The notes beneath the pieces were generated by a model, which searched no databases, was not told the DNA's origin, and was given only the letters and a program-made list of their open reading frames with translations. Source: Roseiarcus sp963820795 (GTDB lineage Bacteria > Pseudomonadota > Alphaproteobacteria > Rhizobiales > Beijerinckiaceae). Taken from it: DNA of 64,000 bases. Position 1 is the stretch's first letter; each line of letters starts with the position of its first letter. The position numbers and the translations under genes are program-made. The DNA lies in assembly GCA_963820795.1 (NCBI GenBank), contig CAWGBJ010000006.1, positions 124,001-188,000 of the forward strand, given 5' to 3'. This document shows positions 1 to 9,360 of this stretch, piece by piece.

Positions 1-1710
1 GCTGCTCGCCAACACGAAGCGCTTGCGATCAAGCTGGTAGCTATCCGAGCTTTCGCCCCAGCCGCCGTCGGGATTCTGGATGCTGAACAGCCACTCGACG
101 GCTCGGCGAACGGGCTCTGAGCGAGGATCCTGACCAGCCGCGGAAAGCGCACAAAGCGCTGACCAGGTGCCGTAAATATAGTTCATCCCCCAGCGGCCAA
201 ACCAGCTCCCGTCCAACTCCTGCGCGGCGAGCAAGGCGCGCACGCCTCGCTCGAGCGAGGGGTTGGCGTCGATTTGTTCGCCCAACTGGGCGAACATCGA
301 AACGCAACGAGCCGTCACATCGGCGGTTGGCGGATCGAGCAGCGCGCCGTGGTCGGCGAAAGGTATATTGTTGAGGTAGTAACAGGTGTTGTCGGCGTCG
401 AACGCCGCCCAGCCGCCGTCGGCGCTCTGCAACCCTTCCACCCACTCGCGCGCCCGGCCGATCGCCTTTTTATAAAGTCCGCCCGCAGTTCCGAAGACGT
501 CGCGGTCGGCCCGGTCCATCGCCATCGCGACCACCGCGGTGTCATCGAGATCGGGATAATGCGGGTTCGCGTACTGGAAAGCCCAGCCTCCCGGCCGGAC
601 ATTCGGTTTTTGCGCCGCCCAGTCCCCCGCCACATCGAGCACCTGAAGGGGCCTTAGCCACGACAGCGCCTCACCTACCCTGACGCGGCTTTCCGCATCG
701 CCGGCTTCGAGCAACGCATGAACGGCGAGCGCCGTGTCCCATACCGGCGAAAAACAAGGCTGGCAGTAGGCCTCGTCGTCGGCGATGACCAGCAGCCGCT
801 CGATCGAGCGCCGCGCCTGTGCGACGTGGGGATGGTCCTTCGGGTAGCCGAGGCAGTCGTACATCAGCACCGCGTTCGCCATCGCCGGATAGATCGCGCC
901 CAGTCCATCGTCTCCATTCAGGCGCTCGGTCACGAAGGAAACCGCCGCTTCGATCGCGCGGCGGCGGGAGCCCGAGGGAAAAAACGGTTCGGCGGACTTA
1001 AGCATCCGGTCAAGCAATCCAAACCCTTTGACCCAGGCCCAGTGTTGATGCGCTCCGGCGGGCCACCGGCGCACCGTCTCCGCCGGCTCGATGAAAAGCT
1101 CCGGGATGCGAACGCCCCGCGGATTGGCGGCGCGCGGCTTCATGGCCTGTAGCACTAGGAGCGGCACAAGCACTGTGCGGGCCCAGTAGGACACCTTGTC
1201 GAGGTGAAAGGGAAACCAGCGCGGCAGCAGCATGATCTCGACCGGCATCGTCGGAACGCCGCCCCAAGGAATCTCCCCATAGAGAGCGAGCAGGAAGCGA
1301 GTGAATACATTGCTTTTCGCGGCGCCGCCGCGATCGAGCACCGCTGCGCGGGCTCGGGCCATATGCGGGGCCTCAGGATCGTCCCCGATCATCTTCAGCG
1401 CGAAGTACGCCTTGACGCTGGCGCTCATGTCGAACCCGCCGTCATGAACGAGCGGCCAACCACCGTGATCGGCCTGGATGCGACGGAGGTAGGCACCGAT
1501 CAGGCGCTCGAGGCCAACGTCCTCCGCCTCGCCGCGAAAGTGCCGCAAGAGAACGTATTCCGCCGGGATCGTCGCGTCGGCCTCGAGCTCGAAGCACCAG
1601 TGGCCGTCTCCACGCTGTCTTCGGTGCAGTGACTTTGCCGCAAGCGCGATGCCGCTCTCGAGCCTCTCGAGCGAAAGCGCATCGTGCGTATGTTGGGCAA
1701 CGAGCGTCAT
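1..1710 (-). CDS. shc: Squalene-hopene cyclase, C-terminus off the window edge
   Basis: Cyclises squalene to hopene/hopanol in the membrane, the committed step of hopanoid synthesis. The frame is open for 570 codons from an ATG at 1710 to the window edge; family members run about 630-680 residues, so roughly the last 60-110 are outside. The catalytic DXDD motif is present as DLDDTA at residues 387-390 (bases 541-552). Several QW-type repeats are visible, for example QRGDGHW near the N-terminus and DGSWFGRW and NPDGGWGE towards the left edge. The ATG overlaps the hpnE stop (ATGA), so it is translationally coupled and is the last visible gene of hpnB-C-D-E-shc. I checked an apparent frameshift near 1020 and it is not there. 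Identification is secure. Confidence 0.95.
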   Translation of the reverse strand, partial: MTLVAQHTHDALSLERLESGIALAAKSLHRRQRGDGHWCFELEADATIPAEYVLLRHFRGEAEDVGLERLIGAYLRRIQADHGGWPLVHDGGFDMSASVKAYFALKMIGDDPEAPHMARARAAVLDRGGAAKSNVFTRFLLALYGEIPWGGVPTMPVEIMLLPRWFPFHLDKVSYWARTVLVPLLVLQAMKPRAANPRGVRIPELFIEPAETVRRWPAGAHQHWAWVKGFGLLDRMLKSAEPFFPSGSRRRAIEAAVSFVTERLNGDDGLGAIYPAMANAVLMYDCLGYPKDHPHVAQARRSIERLLVIADDEAYCQPCFSPVWDTALAVHALLEAGDAESRVRVGEALSWLRPLQVLDVAGDWAAQKPNVRPGGWAFQYANPHYPDLDDTAVVAMAMDRADRDVFGTAGGLYKKAIGRAREWVEGLQSADGGWAAFDADNTCYYLNNIPFADHGALLDPPTADVTARCVSMFAQLGEQIDANPSLERGVRALLAAQELDGSWFGRWGMNYIYGTWSALCALSAAGQDPRSEPVRRAVEWLFSIQNPDGGWGESSDSYQLDRKRFVLASS

Positions 1711-2993
1711 TGCAGCGCGACCCCCATGAATGCTCTTCGCGTTCGGCCCGTCGCGATGACGCAGGACGCCGCTTCGTAACCGGATCGAACCGCCCCTTCG
1801 ATCGTGGCCGGCAGGCCCGTCTGGACCCAGTCGCCGGCAAGATAGACGTTGTTCCACAAGGTTCGCTTTTCCGGCCGCTTGGCGTCCTGAGCCGGGGTCG
1901 CGGCGAATGTCGCCCGCTTTTCCTTGACTATTCGCCAGGGCGGGAGGCTCGATGCGAGCCCGGTCAGTTCGGCGACCTCCTGCCAGATTTCGCCAGCCAG
2001 CGCCTCGCGCGGCCGATCGATCAGAGCGTCGGCAGCGCTGATCGTCACCGAAAGACGGCCCGGGTAGGCGAACACCCATTGGCTCACCCCGCCAACCACG
2101 CCGACAATCGCTGGGTGACCGGCGGGCGGCGCCATGCGGAAATGCGCGTTGACGATCGCCCTGAACTCATCCGGCGCCTTGATGTCGGGCAGCAAAGCCT
2201 GTGCCGTCCATGGCGGAACCGCCAGCACGACTGCATCATTGTACCCGAGCGCCAGCGAGCCCGTTTCGAACTCGAGAGCGGTCGCGCGGATCCCCCCGAT
2301 GCGGACTTGCCGCAGCCGTTCGCTGAGCCTCATGACTCCGCCATTGCCGACAAGGAAGGCAATCGCCGGATCGATGAAGGTTCGAGACAGCCCGGCGCTG
2401 GCAATCAACGGTCGGCACGCACGTCCGCCCGCGCCCAGAGTGTTGCGTAGCAGCGCGCCCGCGAGAGCAGCAGAGCTCTCCTTCGGTTCGGTATTGAGAC
2501 CGGCTAGCAGCACCGGCCGCCAGAGACGCTCGTAAAGCGGTCCCGAACATAACATGGCGCTTGCGACCGTCGCGCTCGACGGCGACCAAAGGATGGGCAG
2601 TGGAGCGAGATATTCCTGGAAAGTCGTTCCTGGAGCCCGTCGCTTTCGATCGAAGAGCCACCAGGGCGCCCGCCCGTCGTTGGGTCGGAGCCGCCAGCGC
2701 TCGCCTGTTCGTAAGTCAGCGAAATCGAAGATCGCCGCCTCAGGACCGGATAAGCCATCGAGCGTTCCTACCCGCTTAAGATAGCTGAGGGCGGCATGGT
2801 TGCCCGACAGTAGAAGGTGATTGCCATTGTCGATCACGGTCCCGATCGCCGGATCGAAAAACGATCGGCAACGCCCGCCCGCCGCACCCGCCGCCTCATG
2901 CACGACAGTCGTGAAGCCCGCCTCGGTCAGATGGAGCGCCGCGCTCAGCCCCGCAATTCCAGCTCCAATCACATGAACGACTGGGTCGGTCAT
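1707..2993 (-). CDS. hpnE: Hydroxysqualene dehydroxylase HpnE
   Basis: FAD-dependent amine-oxidase-like flavoprotein of 428 residues that reduces hydroxysqualene to squalene, the third step of the HpnCDE route. An N-terminal dinucleotide-binding motif GAGIAG (residues 10-15) follows a short beta strand. The C-terminal FAD-contact segment NNVYLAGDWVQTGLPATIEG is typical of the family. The stop overlaps the shc start and the ATG overlaps the hpnD stop, each by ATGA, so it sits inside a tight operon. Length and position between hpnD and shc match other alphaproteobacterial hopanoid loci. Confidence 0.94.
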   Translation of the reverse strand: MTDPVVHVIGAGIAGLSAALHLTEAGFTTVVHEAAGAAGGRCRSFFDPAIGTVIDNGNHLLLSGNHAALSYLKRVGTLDGLSGPEAAIFDFADLRTGERWRLRPNDGRAPWWLFDRKRRAPGTTFQEYLAPLPILWSPSSATVASAMLCSGPLYERLWRPVLLAGLNTEPKESSAALAGALLRNTLGAGGRACRPLIASAGLSRTFIDPAIAFLVGNGGVMRLSERLRQVRIGGIRATALEFETGSLALGYNDAVVLAVPPWTAQALLPDIKAPDEFRAIVNAHFRMAPPAGHPAIVGVVGGVSQWVFAYPGRLSVTISAADALIDRPREALAGEIWQEVAELTGLASSLPPWRIVKEKRATFAATPAQDAKRPEKRTLWNNVYLAGDWVQTGLPATIEGAVRSGYEAASCVIATGRTRRAFMGVALQ

Positions 2994-3808
2994 AGGACGC
3001 CGTAGTAAAGAAGCGCGCCAAGAACTCGCATTCTGCTTGGCCTGACGCGCACCCTCGGCGGCACGAAGCCCTGAGCCGTCATGTTGTCCAGAAGCGACCG
3101 ATAGGCCGCAGCCATGAGCCGCGGCGCTCGCACTGCCCTGCGCGAAACGGACGCCATGACGGATTGCGCCTGATCGAAATGACCGCGTGCGCGGCGGGCC
3201 ACCTCCATGCAGGCAATAGCGACCCTCGGGTTCATCGTCGCGTCGAGAGGATTGTCCGTCGGAACGCTCGCTGCGACGAGCTCTTCACGCGGCAGGTAGA
3301 GACGCCCAATCGCCGCATCTTCGTCGATGTCGCGAAGGATGTTGGTCAATTGGAGCGCCCGCCCGAGGTGGAATGCAAGCGCTTCCCCCGACGGGGGCCG
3401 GAGGCCGAAGATGCGAACCGACAATCGCCCAACGGCACTCGCCACGCGATCGCAATAAAGATCCAGGGTCGGCCAGTCGGGGGCGCAAATGTTGCGCTCT
3501 GCGTCCATCGCAACCCCGTCGATCACGGCTTCGAAATCGTCGCGGCGTAGGTCATACCGCCGGGTGGCCGCGGCGAGATCGGCAAGATGGGGAGGAGCCT
3601 CGCCGGCGAACATCGCTTCGATGGCGCTTCGCCAGTGACCCAACTGATCCATGCGTTGCGCCGCAGAGAGGTAGACAGGTTCGTCGGCGACGTCGTCGAC
3701 CGACCGGCAGAAGCGATAGATCGAGAACATCGCCTCGCGCCGATCCTTGGGCAATATGCGCATCGCCATGTAGAACGAACTGCGCGCCGGAGCGGCGTTC
3801 TCACTCAT
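2990..3808 (-). CDS. hpnD: Presqualene diphosphate synthase HpnD
   Basis: Trans-isoprenyl diphosphate synthase of 272 residues that condenses two farnesyl diphosphates to presqualene diphosphate. Both aspartate-rich Mg-diphosphate motifs of the squalene/phytoene synthase fold are present: SVDDVAD at residues 36-42 and RDIDED at 159-164. It overlaps hpnC and hpnE by ATGA at each end. Its squalene-synthase-like neighbour hpnC is a paralogue; this one is assigned as HpnD because it is longer after the second Asp motif and lies directly before hpnE. Confidence 0.93.
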   Translation of the reverse strand: MSENAAPARSSFYMAMRILPKDRREAMFSIYRFCRSVDDVADEPVYLSAAQRMDQLGHWRSAIEAMFAGEAPPHLADLAAATRRYDLRRDDFEAVIDGVAMDAERNICAPDWPTLDLYCDRVASAVGRLSVRIFGLRPPSGEALAFHLGRALQLTNILRDIDEDAAIGRLYLPREELVAASVPTDNPLDATMNPRVAIACMEVARRARGHFDQAQSVMASVSRRAVRAPRLMAAAYRSLLDNMTAQGFVPPRVRVRPSRMRVLGALLYYGVL

Positions 3809-4674
3809 GCTCTCGCCCTCCGCCGATCCGTTGACGTCTCTAACATAGTTCGCGCCAAACCCCGAGCTGCCGCAACGCCCCCGAACCAGGCGAACTCGAA
3901 TTTGCCGAGCCGTACATTTGCGCTCAGCGGGTCGCGGCGCTGCAGGCTTCCGGCAAGCCGGCGCGCGAGGCCGTGGATCACCGCGATTTCAAGCGCCAAG
4001 CGCCGGCCGGCGATCCGCGGACCAAGGGCTGCGCCTTGCTGAACCAGGCCCTCAGCATTGCGGGCGAGCTCCGCGATCGCTCCAGCCAAAGCGGACGACG
4101 CGCGCGGCGCGGCCAGCATTTCGACTCTGGCGCCGTGCGCGTCGAGAATCGTCCGGGGTAGATAAACGCGGTCGAGACGGCGATAGTCTTCGCCGCAATC
4201 CTGCAGATGATTGATGATCTGAAGCGCCGAGCACAAGGCGTCCGAGGCTGGCCACAACTCACGTCTTTCACCGTGGACGTCGAGAACGAAGCGGCCGACC
4301 GGCATCGCCGACAGCCGACAATAATCCATCAGTTCGTCGAAGTTCGCGTAGCGGTTCTTGCGCGTGTCCAGCCGGAAAGCCTCGAGAAGGTCGAGAGCGT
4401 GCCGCGGCGAAAGCGAGCGCTCGGACAATGCCTGCCGCAGAGGCTCAGCCTCCGGATCGGCGCGCCGGCCGCACAGAGCGTCTTCAAGTCCATTGAGCAG
4501 TTCGTTCTTCTGTTTCGGGGAAAGCTCCGGATGATCGGCGACGTCGTCGGCGGCGCGGACAAAGCGATAGAAGGCGAGAATGACCGGCCGAAGGTCGCTC
4601 GCGATCAGCCAGGAGGCGACGGGAAAATTCTCGTCTCTGGCCCCTTTGCCGGAGCGACTCTCAGTGAGCCGTCG
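3805..4674 (-). CDS. hpnC: Hydroxysqualene synthase HpnC, start codon lost or out of frame
   Basis: Converts presqualene diphosphate to hydroxysqualene; squalene/phytoene synthase fold. The open frame is about 290 codons, the usual family length. It contains the conserved N-terminal stretch RDENFPVASW, the first Asp motif AADDVAD, and the second-motif region as QDCGEDY rather than DxxxD, which is normal for HpnC. There is no standard start in frame: the frame opens right after the hpnB stop TGA (4677-4675) with no ATG, GTG or TTG before the conserved N-terminus. The expected ATG (4678, overlapping the hpnB stop) reads only five codons. Removing one base within them would give MTT-LTESRSGKGARDENF, as in homologues. 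An internal TTG at 4428 would lose the catalytic first Asp motif. Function is probable if the base is an error; otherwise the gene is impaired. Confidence 0.85.
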   Translation of the reverse strand, partial: RRLTESRSGKGARDENFPVASWLIASDLRPVILAFYRFVRAADDVADHPELSPKQKNELLNGLEDALCGRRADPEAEPLRQALSERSLSPRHALDLLEAFRLDTRKNRYANFDELMDYCRLSAMPVGRFVLDVHGERRELWPASDALCSALQIINHLQDCGEDYRRLDRVYLPRTILDAHGARVEMLAAPRASSALAGAIAELARNAEGLVQQGAALGPRIAGRRLALEIAVIHGLARRLAGSLQRRDPLSANVRLGKFEFAWFGGVAAARGLARTMLETSTDRRRARA

Positions 4675-5886
4675 TCATGCGCGCCCGACTTTCGCCAGCG
4701 GCGCCTGAACCCGACCCTTCCACAGTCCTCCCTGCCCGCGCCAGTATTGCACGGCCGATTGCAGGGTGAAGATTACATAGGCGACAGCGACCGCGGGAAG
4801 CGCGAAGGCAGAGACGAGCGGGCGACCATAAAGCCGGAGCGTCGGTGCGAAGGCCAACGCCATCAACGCCCATGCAAGAGCGCCCGCCGCGCGAGCCCAA
4901 TCTTGCGTGAAAAGGGTGATAAAGGGCGGCGCAACGAACACGAGGGTCATGCCGGCGACCGCCGCCGCAAGGCGCAATACCGAGAAACGAAGTTCGGCGA
5001 ATGCCGAACGCGCCACCATGCGACCGAAGTCAGAGAACCTCGGGTAAGCACGGCGACTGCAGGCGTCCGGGGTCAGGCCGAGCCAGATCGGACCCCGCCG
5101 CTTCATCAGGGCACCCAACGCGCAGTCGTCGATGAGCGCGCCTTTTAGCCCCTCAAAGCCGCCTGCGGCAGCGAGCGCGTCGCAGTCAACCAGCATGCAA
5201 CCTCCCGCCGCCGCCGCGGTCCTGCGGCGCGGATCGTTGACCCAAGGGAAAGGATACAACAATTGGAAAAAGAATACGAAGGCGGGAACGAGCCACCTTT
5301 CCGCAAAACTTTCGCAGCGCAATTTCACCATCAGCGAAACCAGGACGGCGCGCCTCGTCTCGGCGAGGGCGACCAGCCGGCCCAGAAGGGCCGGCGAAAG
5401 AGAGATGTCCGCGTCGACAAACAGGACATACCGGGTCGTCTGTCCGGCACCCAAAACCGCAGCAAGCCCCTGTTGCATAGCCCAAATTTTGCCTGTCCAG
5501 CCTGCGGGAGGCGAGGCGCCAGCGATCGTCAGGAAGCGGCGTCCGCCTGGATCCCCAAGGCCGGTCGCCTTCGCCGCTCCCAGGGCGACCGTCGCTGTGC
5601 CATCCGAACTCTGATCGTCGACGACGACGACAGAGAGAGCGCCCGAGTAGTCCTGGCGCATCAAATCCGCGACGGTCCTGCCGATGATGTCGGCCTCGTC
5701 GCGCGCCGGAACGACCGCAACAACGCGCGGGGGCTGGGTTTCTATTCTGGCGCCCGGGCCGATTCGGGTGGGCAGGCATAGGCCGTCGGAGCGCCAGAAT
5801 CGTCCTCTGCCAAACAAGAGGCAGACCCAGACAACCAAGGTAGCGACGCCCATCGCCAGATTGATCATCCCAAGGTTCTCCGACAC
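4675..5886 (-). CDS. hpnB: Hopanoid-associated glycosyltransferase HpnB
   Basis: Membrane-bound family-2 glycosyltransferase, 403 residues. It has an N-terminal membrane segment, then a GT-A domain beginning VVAVVPARDEAD, with VVDDQSSDGT, the DXD-type FVDADISL, and the HpnB/CruC-type segment GWTGKIWAMQQG. Several hydrophobic segments follow in the C-terminal third. HpnB-type enzymes are conserved in hopanoid loci; the acceptor of this one is not settled, and a hopanoid head-group or carotenoid role is inferred from family and place. It is the first gene of the hpnBCDE-shc string and its TGA overlaps the presumed hpnC ATG. Confidence 0.88.
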   Translation of the reverse strand: MSENLGMINLAMGVATLVVWVCLLFGRGRFWRSDGLCLPTRIGPGARIETQPPRVVAVVPARDEADIIGRTVADLMRQDYSGALSVVVVDDQSSDGTATVALGAAKATGLGDPGGRRFLTIAGASPPAGWTGKIWAMQQGLAAVLGAGQTTRYVLFVDADISLSPALLGRLVALAETRRAVLVSLMVKLRCESFAERWLVPAFVFFFQLLYPFPWVNDPRRRTAAAAGGCMLVDCDALAAAGGFEGLKGALIDDCALGALMKRRGPIWLGLTPDACSRRAYPRFSDFGRMVARSAFAELRFSVLRLAAAVAGMTLVFVAPPFITLFTQDWARAAGALAWALMALAFAPTLRLYGRPLVSAFALPAVAVAYVIFTLQSAVQYWRGQGGLWKGRVQAPLAKVGRA

Positions 5887-5961
5887 AAACAGCTGTTAAC
5901 CCGGTCCGACAGCATATTGTTCCTGGAGCGTGATTCTTCGGAAAAATTAAAGCTGCCCAGC

Positions 5962-6787
5962 TTAGAACGACTGTGAAATACGCCACATGAGCCGGTCGAA
6001 CATGCGGTCGGTAAGGATCCGCCGTAGGAATAGCATCGGCCGCGCGGCGCCTCCAGCCGGATAGCGGGCCCTTGGATGCGCGGCGCGCACGGCCCGGACG
6101 ATCGTTCTCGCGACGACCTCGGGGGGTGAGGGCACCCCCGACGACTCTCCCCGCGCCAGCATTGCGACGTGCTTTCGCGCATAGGCGCCATAAGCTGTGT
6201 CGCCCGAGATTCGCAGCAGAACTCTCTTTGGCGATGGGCGTCCATTCGGTGCGGATGGTTCCCGGCTCCACCAGGATCACGTCCACGCTAAAAGGCTTGA
6301 GCTCCATCCGCAGGCAGTCGCTGAGCCCTTCGAGAGCGTACTTGCTCGCGTGGTACCATGCGCCGAACGGCTCGCCGAACTTGGCGCCCATCGACGAGAC
6401 GTTGACGATCCTGCTAGACTTCTGCGCACGCATCATCGGCAGGGCGAGCTGGGACAACCGCGCGAGACCGAACAGATTGACCTCGAATTGTCGCCGGGCA
6501 TCGGCGAGCGAAACGTCCTCGAGGGACCCGCAGCAACCGTAGCCGGCGTTGTTGACGAGGACGTCCAGGCGCGTCGCTTTCGCCCTGACCGCGTCGACCG
6601 CGGCAACGATCGACGGGTCATCCGTCAGGTCAAGGAAAAGAAGCTCAGCGCCCTTCCGCGCGAGCGGCGCCATTCTGTCCTGCCGCCGGGCGGCGGCGAA
6701 CACCTTGAATCCCTCCTCCAGCAAGGCGAGGACGGTCGCCGCGCCGATGCCAGAGGACGCCCCCGTAACCAACGCGGTCTTGCTCAT
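5962..6787 (-). pseudogene. Short-chain dehydrogenase/reductase, single frameshift
   Basis: NAD(P)-dependent Rossmann oxidoreductase. From ATG 6787 it reads MSKTALVTGASSGIGAAT (nucleotide-binding TGxxxGIG), then VLVNNAGYG, a catalytic YHASKYALEG (YxxxK) and VEPGTIRTEW. Near 6213-6222 the frame jumps by one base: the downstream frame continues LRISGDTAYGAYARKHVAML and ends RMFDRLMWRISQSF at 5962. The two halves make one normal 275-residue SDR. It lies between hpnB and the desaturase, on the hpn strand and 75 bp upstream of hpnB, so it may belong to the same transcription unit; its substrate is unknown. Because the shift is beyond the active site, a C-terminally altered product remains possible. 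Confidence 0.82.
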
Positions 6788-7049
6788 CGTCGCGCTCCGC
6801 CAGGCGAGGCTTGGAATTTCCGCTTGGCGTCGCCCTCGCCGAAACGATGGCGCCAAACAGGACAGATTGCACTCTCCTCCGGCCCCCGGCCTGGTGACCG
6901 CGCGACCCTTTGGAACCCTACGCGAACGCATGCGTTGGTCAGCGCGGTACCGGTATCGGCGTCTTTGCGGCCAGTTGGGCCCACATAGGCCGCGAGCCTG
7001 AAAGCGAGTCCCATCTCCGCTGCCGAGTCGAAACCGCCATGGCCGTCGA
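6788..7049. other. Divergent intergenic region between the SDR and AI-2E permease genes
   Basis: 262 bp between two divergent starts, so it must hold promoters for both directions. It is GC-rich and I see no convincing -35/-10 pair, operator palindrome or RNA structure in it. Long open frames crossing it on the minus strand are low-complexity extensions without recognisable protein features. Confidence 0.4.
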
Positions 7050-8085
7050 ATGGAACCGGCGAAGGAACTCACCTACAGGCGCTTTATAGCATTCGCCGCG
7101 CTCGCCGTGGGCGTCGCCCTGGTTCCCATTCTGCTCTGGCAGCTCGGCTTCATCCTGCTTTTGGGCTACGGCGCGATCCTTGTCGCTATCCTTCTTCACG
7201 TCGCATCCGAGCCGCTGCAGCGTTGGACGCCATTGCCGATGTGGGCTGACCTCCTGATCGCAGGGCTCATCGTACTGGGTCTTTTCGGGCTTGCCGGATG
7301 GATCTTTGGCAGCCAACTCTCGGCAGAGTTTTCCGACGTGTGGGCGCGCGTCCACACCGGCGTCGTCCAGCTGCAGAAGCTGCTTCAGGAGAGCCAATTT
7401 GGACAGTTTTTGCTGTCCCGGCTTAATAATGCAAGCATTTCCGTGACCGGCGTTTTCGGCACGTTCGTTTCAACGACAATCGTAGCAATCGAGACTGTGA
7501 TCGTCATCCTGATCAGCGCAGGCTATCTCGCGAGCCACCCCGAAGTGTATCGCGCCGGTTTCGTCCGCCTGTTTTCGCCTCGCTATCAGGCTTGGGCGAA
7601 CGAGAACTCTCGAAGACCTCGGCACTGCGCTGCGCTATTGGCTGCTTGGCCAACTCATGCAGATGGTGACTATAGGACTTCTGTCGACTCTGGCGGTCTG
7701 GCTGATCGGCCTGCCTTCGCCGTGGGCGCTGGGCTTGATCGCCGCGGTCGCGGAGTTTGTTCCTTATCTTGGTCCCATTTTAGCGGCCATTCCGGCTCTG
7801 CTGGTGGCATTGACGGGGGGCGAGAGCCAAGTGATATGGACGCTCGCAGCCTATCTGGCGATTCATCAGGTGGAGGGCAATCTGGTCGTGCCCCTCATAC
7901 AGCAGCGGATGATTTCCATTCCGCCGGCCCTCATGCTGCTCGGGATCGCAGCGATCGGCGCGCTGGCCGGGTTGATCGGTTTTCTCATGGCGGCGCCGAT
8001 CGTGGTCGCTGTCTTTGTCGTTGTGCAGAAAGTTTACGTTCGGGACACGTTGAAAGAACCGATCACTCTGCCCGGAGAGGAATAA
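7050..8085 (+). pseudogene. AI-2E family permease, single frameshift
   Basis: Polytopic inner-membrane protein of the AI-2E/PerM exporter family (Pfam AI-2E_transport). From ATG 7050 it reads two N-terminal membrane helices, an amphipathic region and a third helix. At about 7603 (gagaactctcg) the frame shifts by one base and continues LEDLGTALRYWLLGQLMQM, then the conserved family C-terminus with EFVPYLGPILAAIPALL and EGNLVVPLIQQRMI. The joined product is about 345 residues, a normal size. Family members include sodium/proton antiporters and putative small-molecule exporters; the substrate here is unknown. It is the first gene of a plus-strand pair with the desaturase, inside a hopanoid block that has a second AI-2E gene (13463-14575). 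Confidence 0.85.
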
Positions 8086-8172
8086 ACCCCGTCCACCGCC
8101 GAACCGCCGCCAATTCCCTTTCCGGCGCTGATGCGCCATTAATCCGTCGCATGCCCCAGGACAAAAGTCTTT

Positions 8173-9360
8173 ATGACAAAGAAACCCCCTCCGTCGCCGC
8201 AATCCGCCGTTCCCGCCTCCGACATCATGTATCCTTCGGCGGTCCCGTTCGTCCTCGTTCATTTGGCTTGTTTCGGCGCCGTTTGGACAGGCGTCAGCTC
8301 GCTGGCGGTCGCAATCGGTGTGGCGCTCTACTGGCTGCGCATCTTTTCCATCGGGGCCGGCTACCATCGCTACTTCTCGCATCGGTCTTATGAGACGAGC
8401 CGCGTCTTCCAGTTCATTCTCGCGTTTCTGTCGCAGAGCACCGCGCAAAAGAGCGTGCTGTGGTGGGCGGCCAAGCATCGGGAGCATCACCTGCACTCGG
8501 ACACCGAGCAGGACGTGCATTCGCCGCGGCAGAGCGGTTTCCTCTACAGTCATCTCGGCTGGATTTTCGCCCGCCAGCATGGCGCGGTGGACTTGGCGAA
8601 GGTTTCGGATCTGACGCGATATCCGGAACTGACTTGGCTGCACCGCTACGAGTTGGCGCCGGCGATCGCGCTGGCGATCGGCTGTTTTGTCCTTGCCGGC
8701 TGGTCAGGGCTGGTTGTCGGTTTCTTTTGGAGCACGGTCGCGACCTATCATGCGACCTTCTGCATCAATTCCCTTGCCCATGTGGTTGGCCGGCGACGTT
8801 ACATCACCGGAGACGATTCCCGCAACAATTGGTTTCTGGCGATCTTCACGATGGGCGAAGGCTGGCACAACAATCATCACGCCTATCAAAGCAGCGTTCG
8901 CCAGGGATTCCGGTGGTGGGAATATGATCCGACTTTCTATGTCCTCAAGCTTCTTTCCTACGCGGGGCTGATCTGGCGGCTGAAAACCCCGCCGCAGGAA
9001 GTCGTAAAAAATACACACCGGCTGGGCACAAAAGTCATTCGTCGCGCCGCTGCGGAAGTCGCCGCCACCTTCAACGCGGACGGGATAGCAACCGGAGTCG
9101 TCGCCGTCCTCGGCGTGGGCGGGGTCGCCGCGTTGGCGTCGCGTCTGCGACAGGCGCATCCCTATGCGGTTCTTTGCGAAATGGATCTGCCGCAACTGCC
9201 GAGCAGAAGCGATATCATGCGGCGCGCCCGCTCGATGCTTTTGCATTCGCCTTCGATCGAGGACATCGCCGCCAAGGCGCATCAACTCGTTCTCGAGGCG
9301 ATCAGCGCCCGACTAGCCAAGCTCGCTGCGGAATCGGCTTGCGCGGATTCGTTCGCTTGA
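8173..9360 (+). CDS. Membrane fatty-acyl desaturase (delta-9 type)
   Basis: Integral-membrane di-iron desaturase of 395 residues introducing a double bond into acyl-CoA or acyl-lipid chains. All three histidine boxes are present: HRYFSH (65-70), HREHH (102-106) and HNNHH (232-236), with the expected hydrophobic segments between them. About 100 residues beyond the usual bacterial length form a C-terminal extension rich in Ala, Arg and Leu without a recognised domain. It follows the broken AI-2E gene by 87 bp, probably co-transcribed. Its 3' end overlaps convergent hpnG by 48 bp. Its position between two hopanoid gene blocks suggests joint control of membrane order by unsaturation and hopanoids; that link is inference. 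Confidence 0.92.
   Translation: MTKKPPPSPQSAVPASDIMYPSAVPFVLVHLACFGAVWTGVSSLAVAIGVALYWLRIFSIGAGYHRYFSHRSYETSRVFQFILAFLSQSTAQKSVLWWAAKHREHHLHSDTEQDVHSPRQSGFLYSHLGWIFARQHGAVDLAKVSDLTRYPELTWLHRYELAPAIALAIGCFVLAGWSGLVVGFFWSTVATYHATFCINSLAHVVGRRRYITGDDSRNNWFLAIFTMGEGWHNNHHAYQSSVRQGFRWWEYDPTFYVLKLLSYAGLIWRLKTPPQEVVKNTHRLGTKVIRRAAAEVAATFNADGIATGVVAVLGVGGVAALASRLRQAHPYAVLCEMDLPQLPSRSDIMRRARSMLLHSPSIEDIAAKAHQLVLEAISARLAKLAAESACADSFA

Noticed and set aside
933..1267. Apparent frameshift in shc near 1020
   Set aside because: Careful reading of the minus strand (gtcaaagggttt) shows a continuous frame V-K-G-F-G-L-L-D; the gene is uninterrupted to the window edge.
5186..7072. A 628-codon minus-strand open frame spanning the SDR and part of hpnB
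   Set aside because: Only its middle is the SDR; after the frameshift at about 6215 it runs through hpnB in the wrong frame, with Arg/Gly-rich nonsense. It is not a fusion protein.
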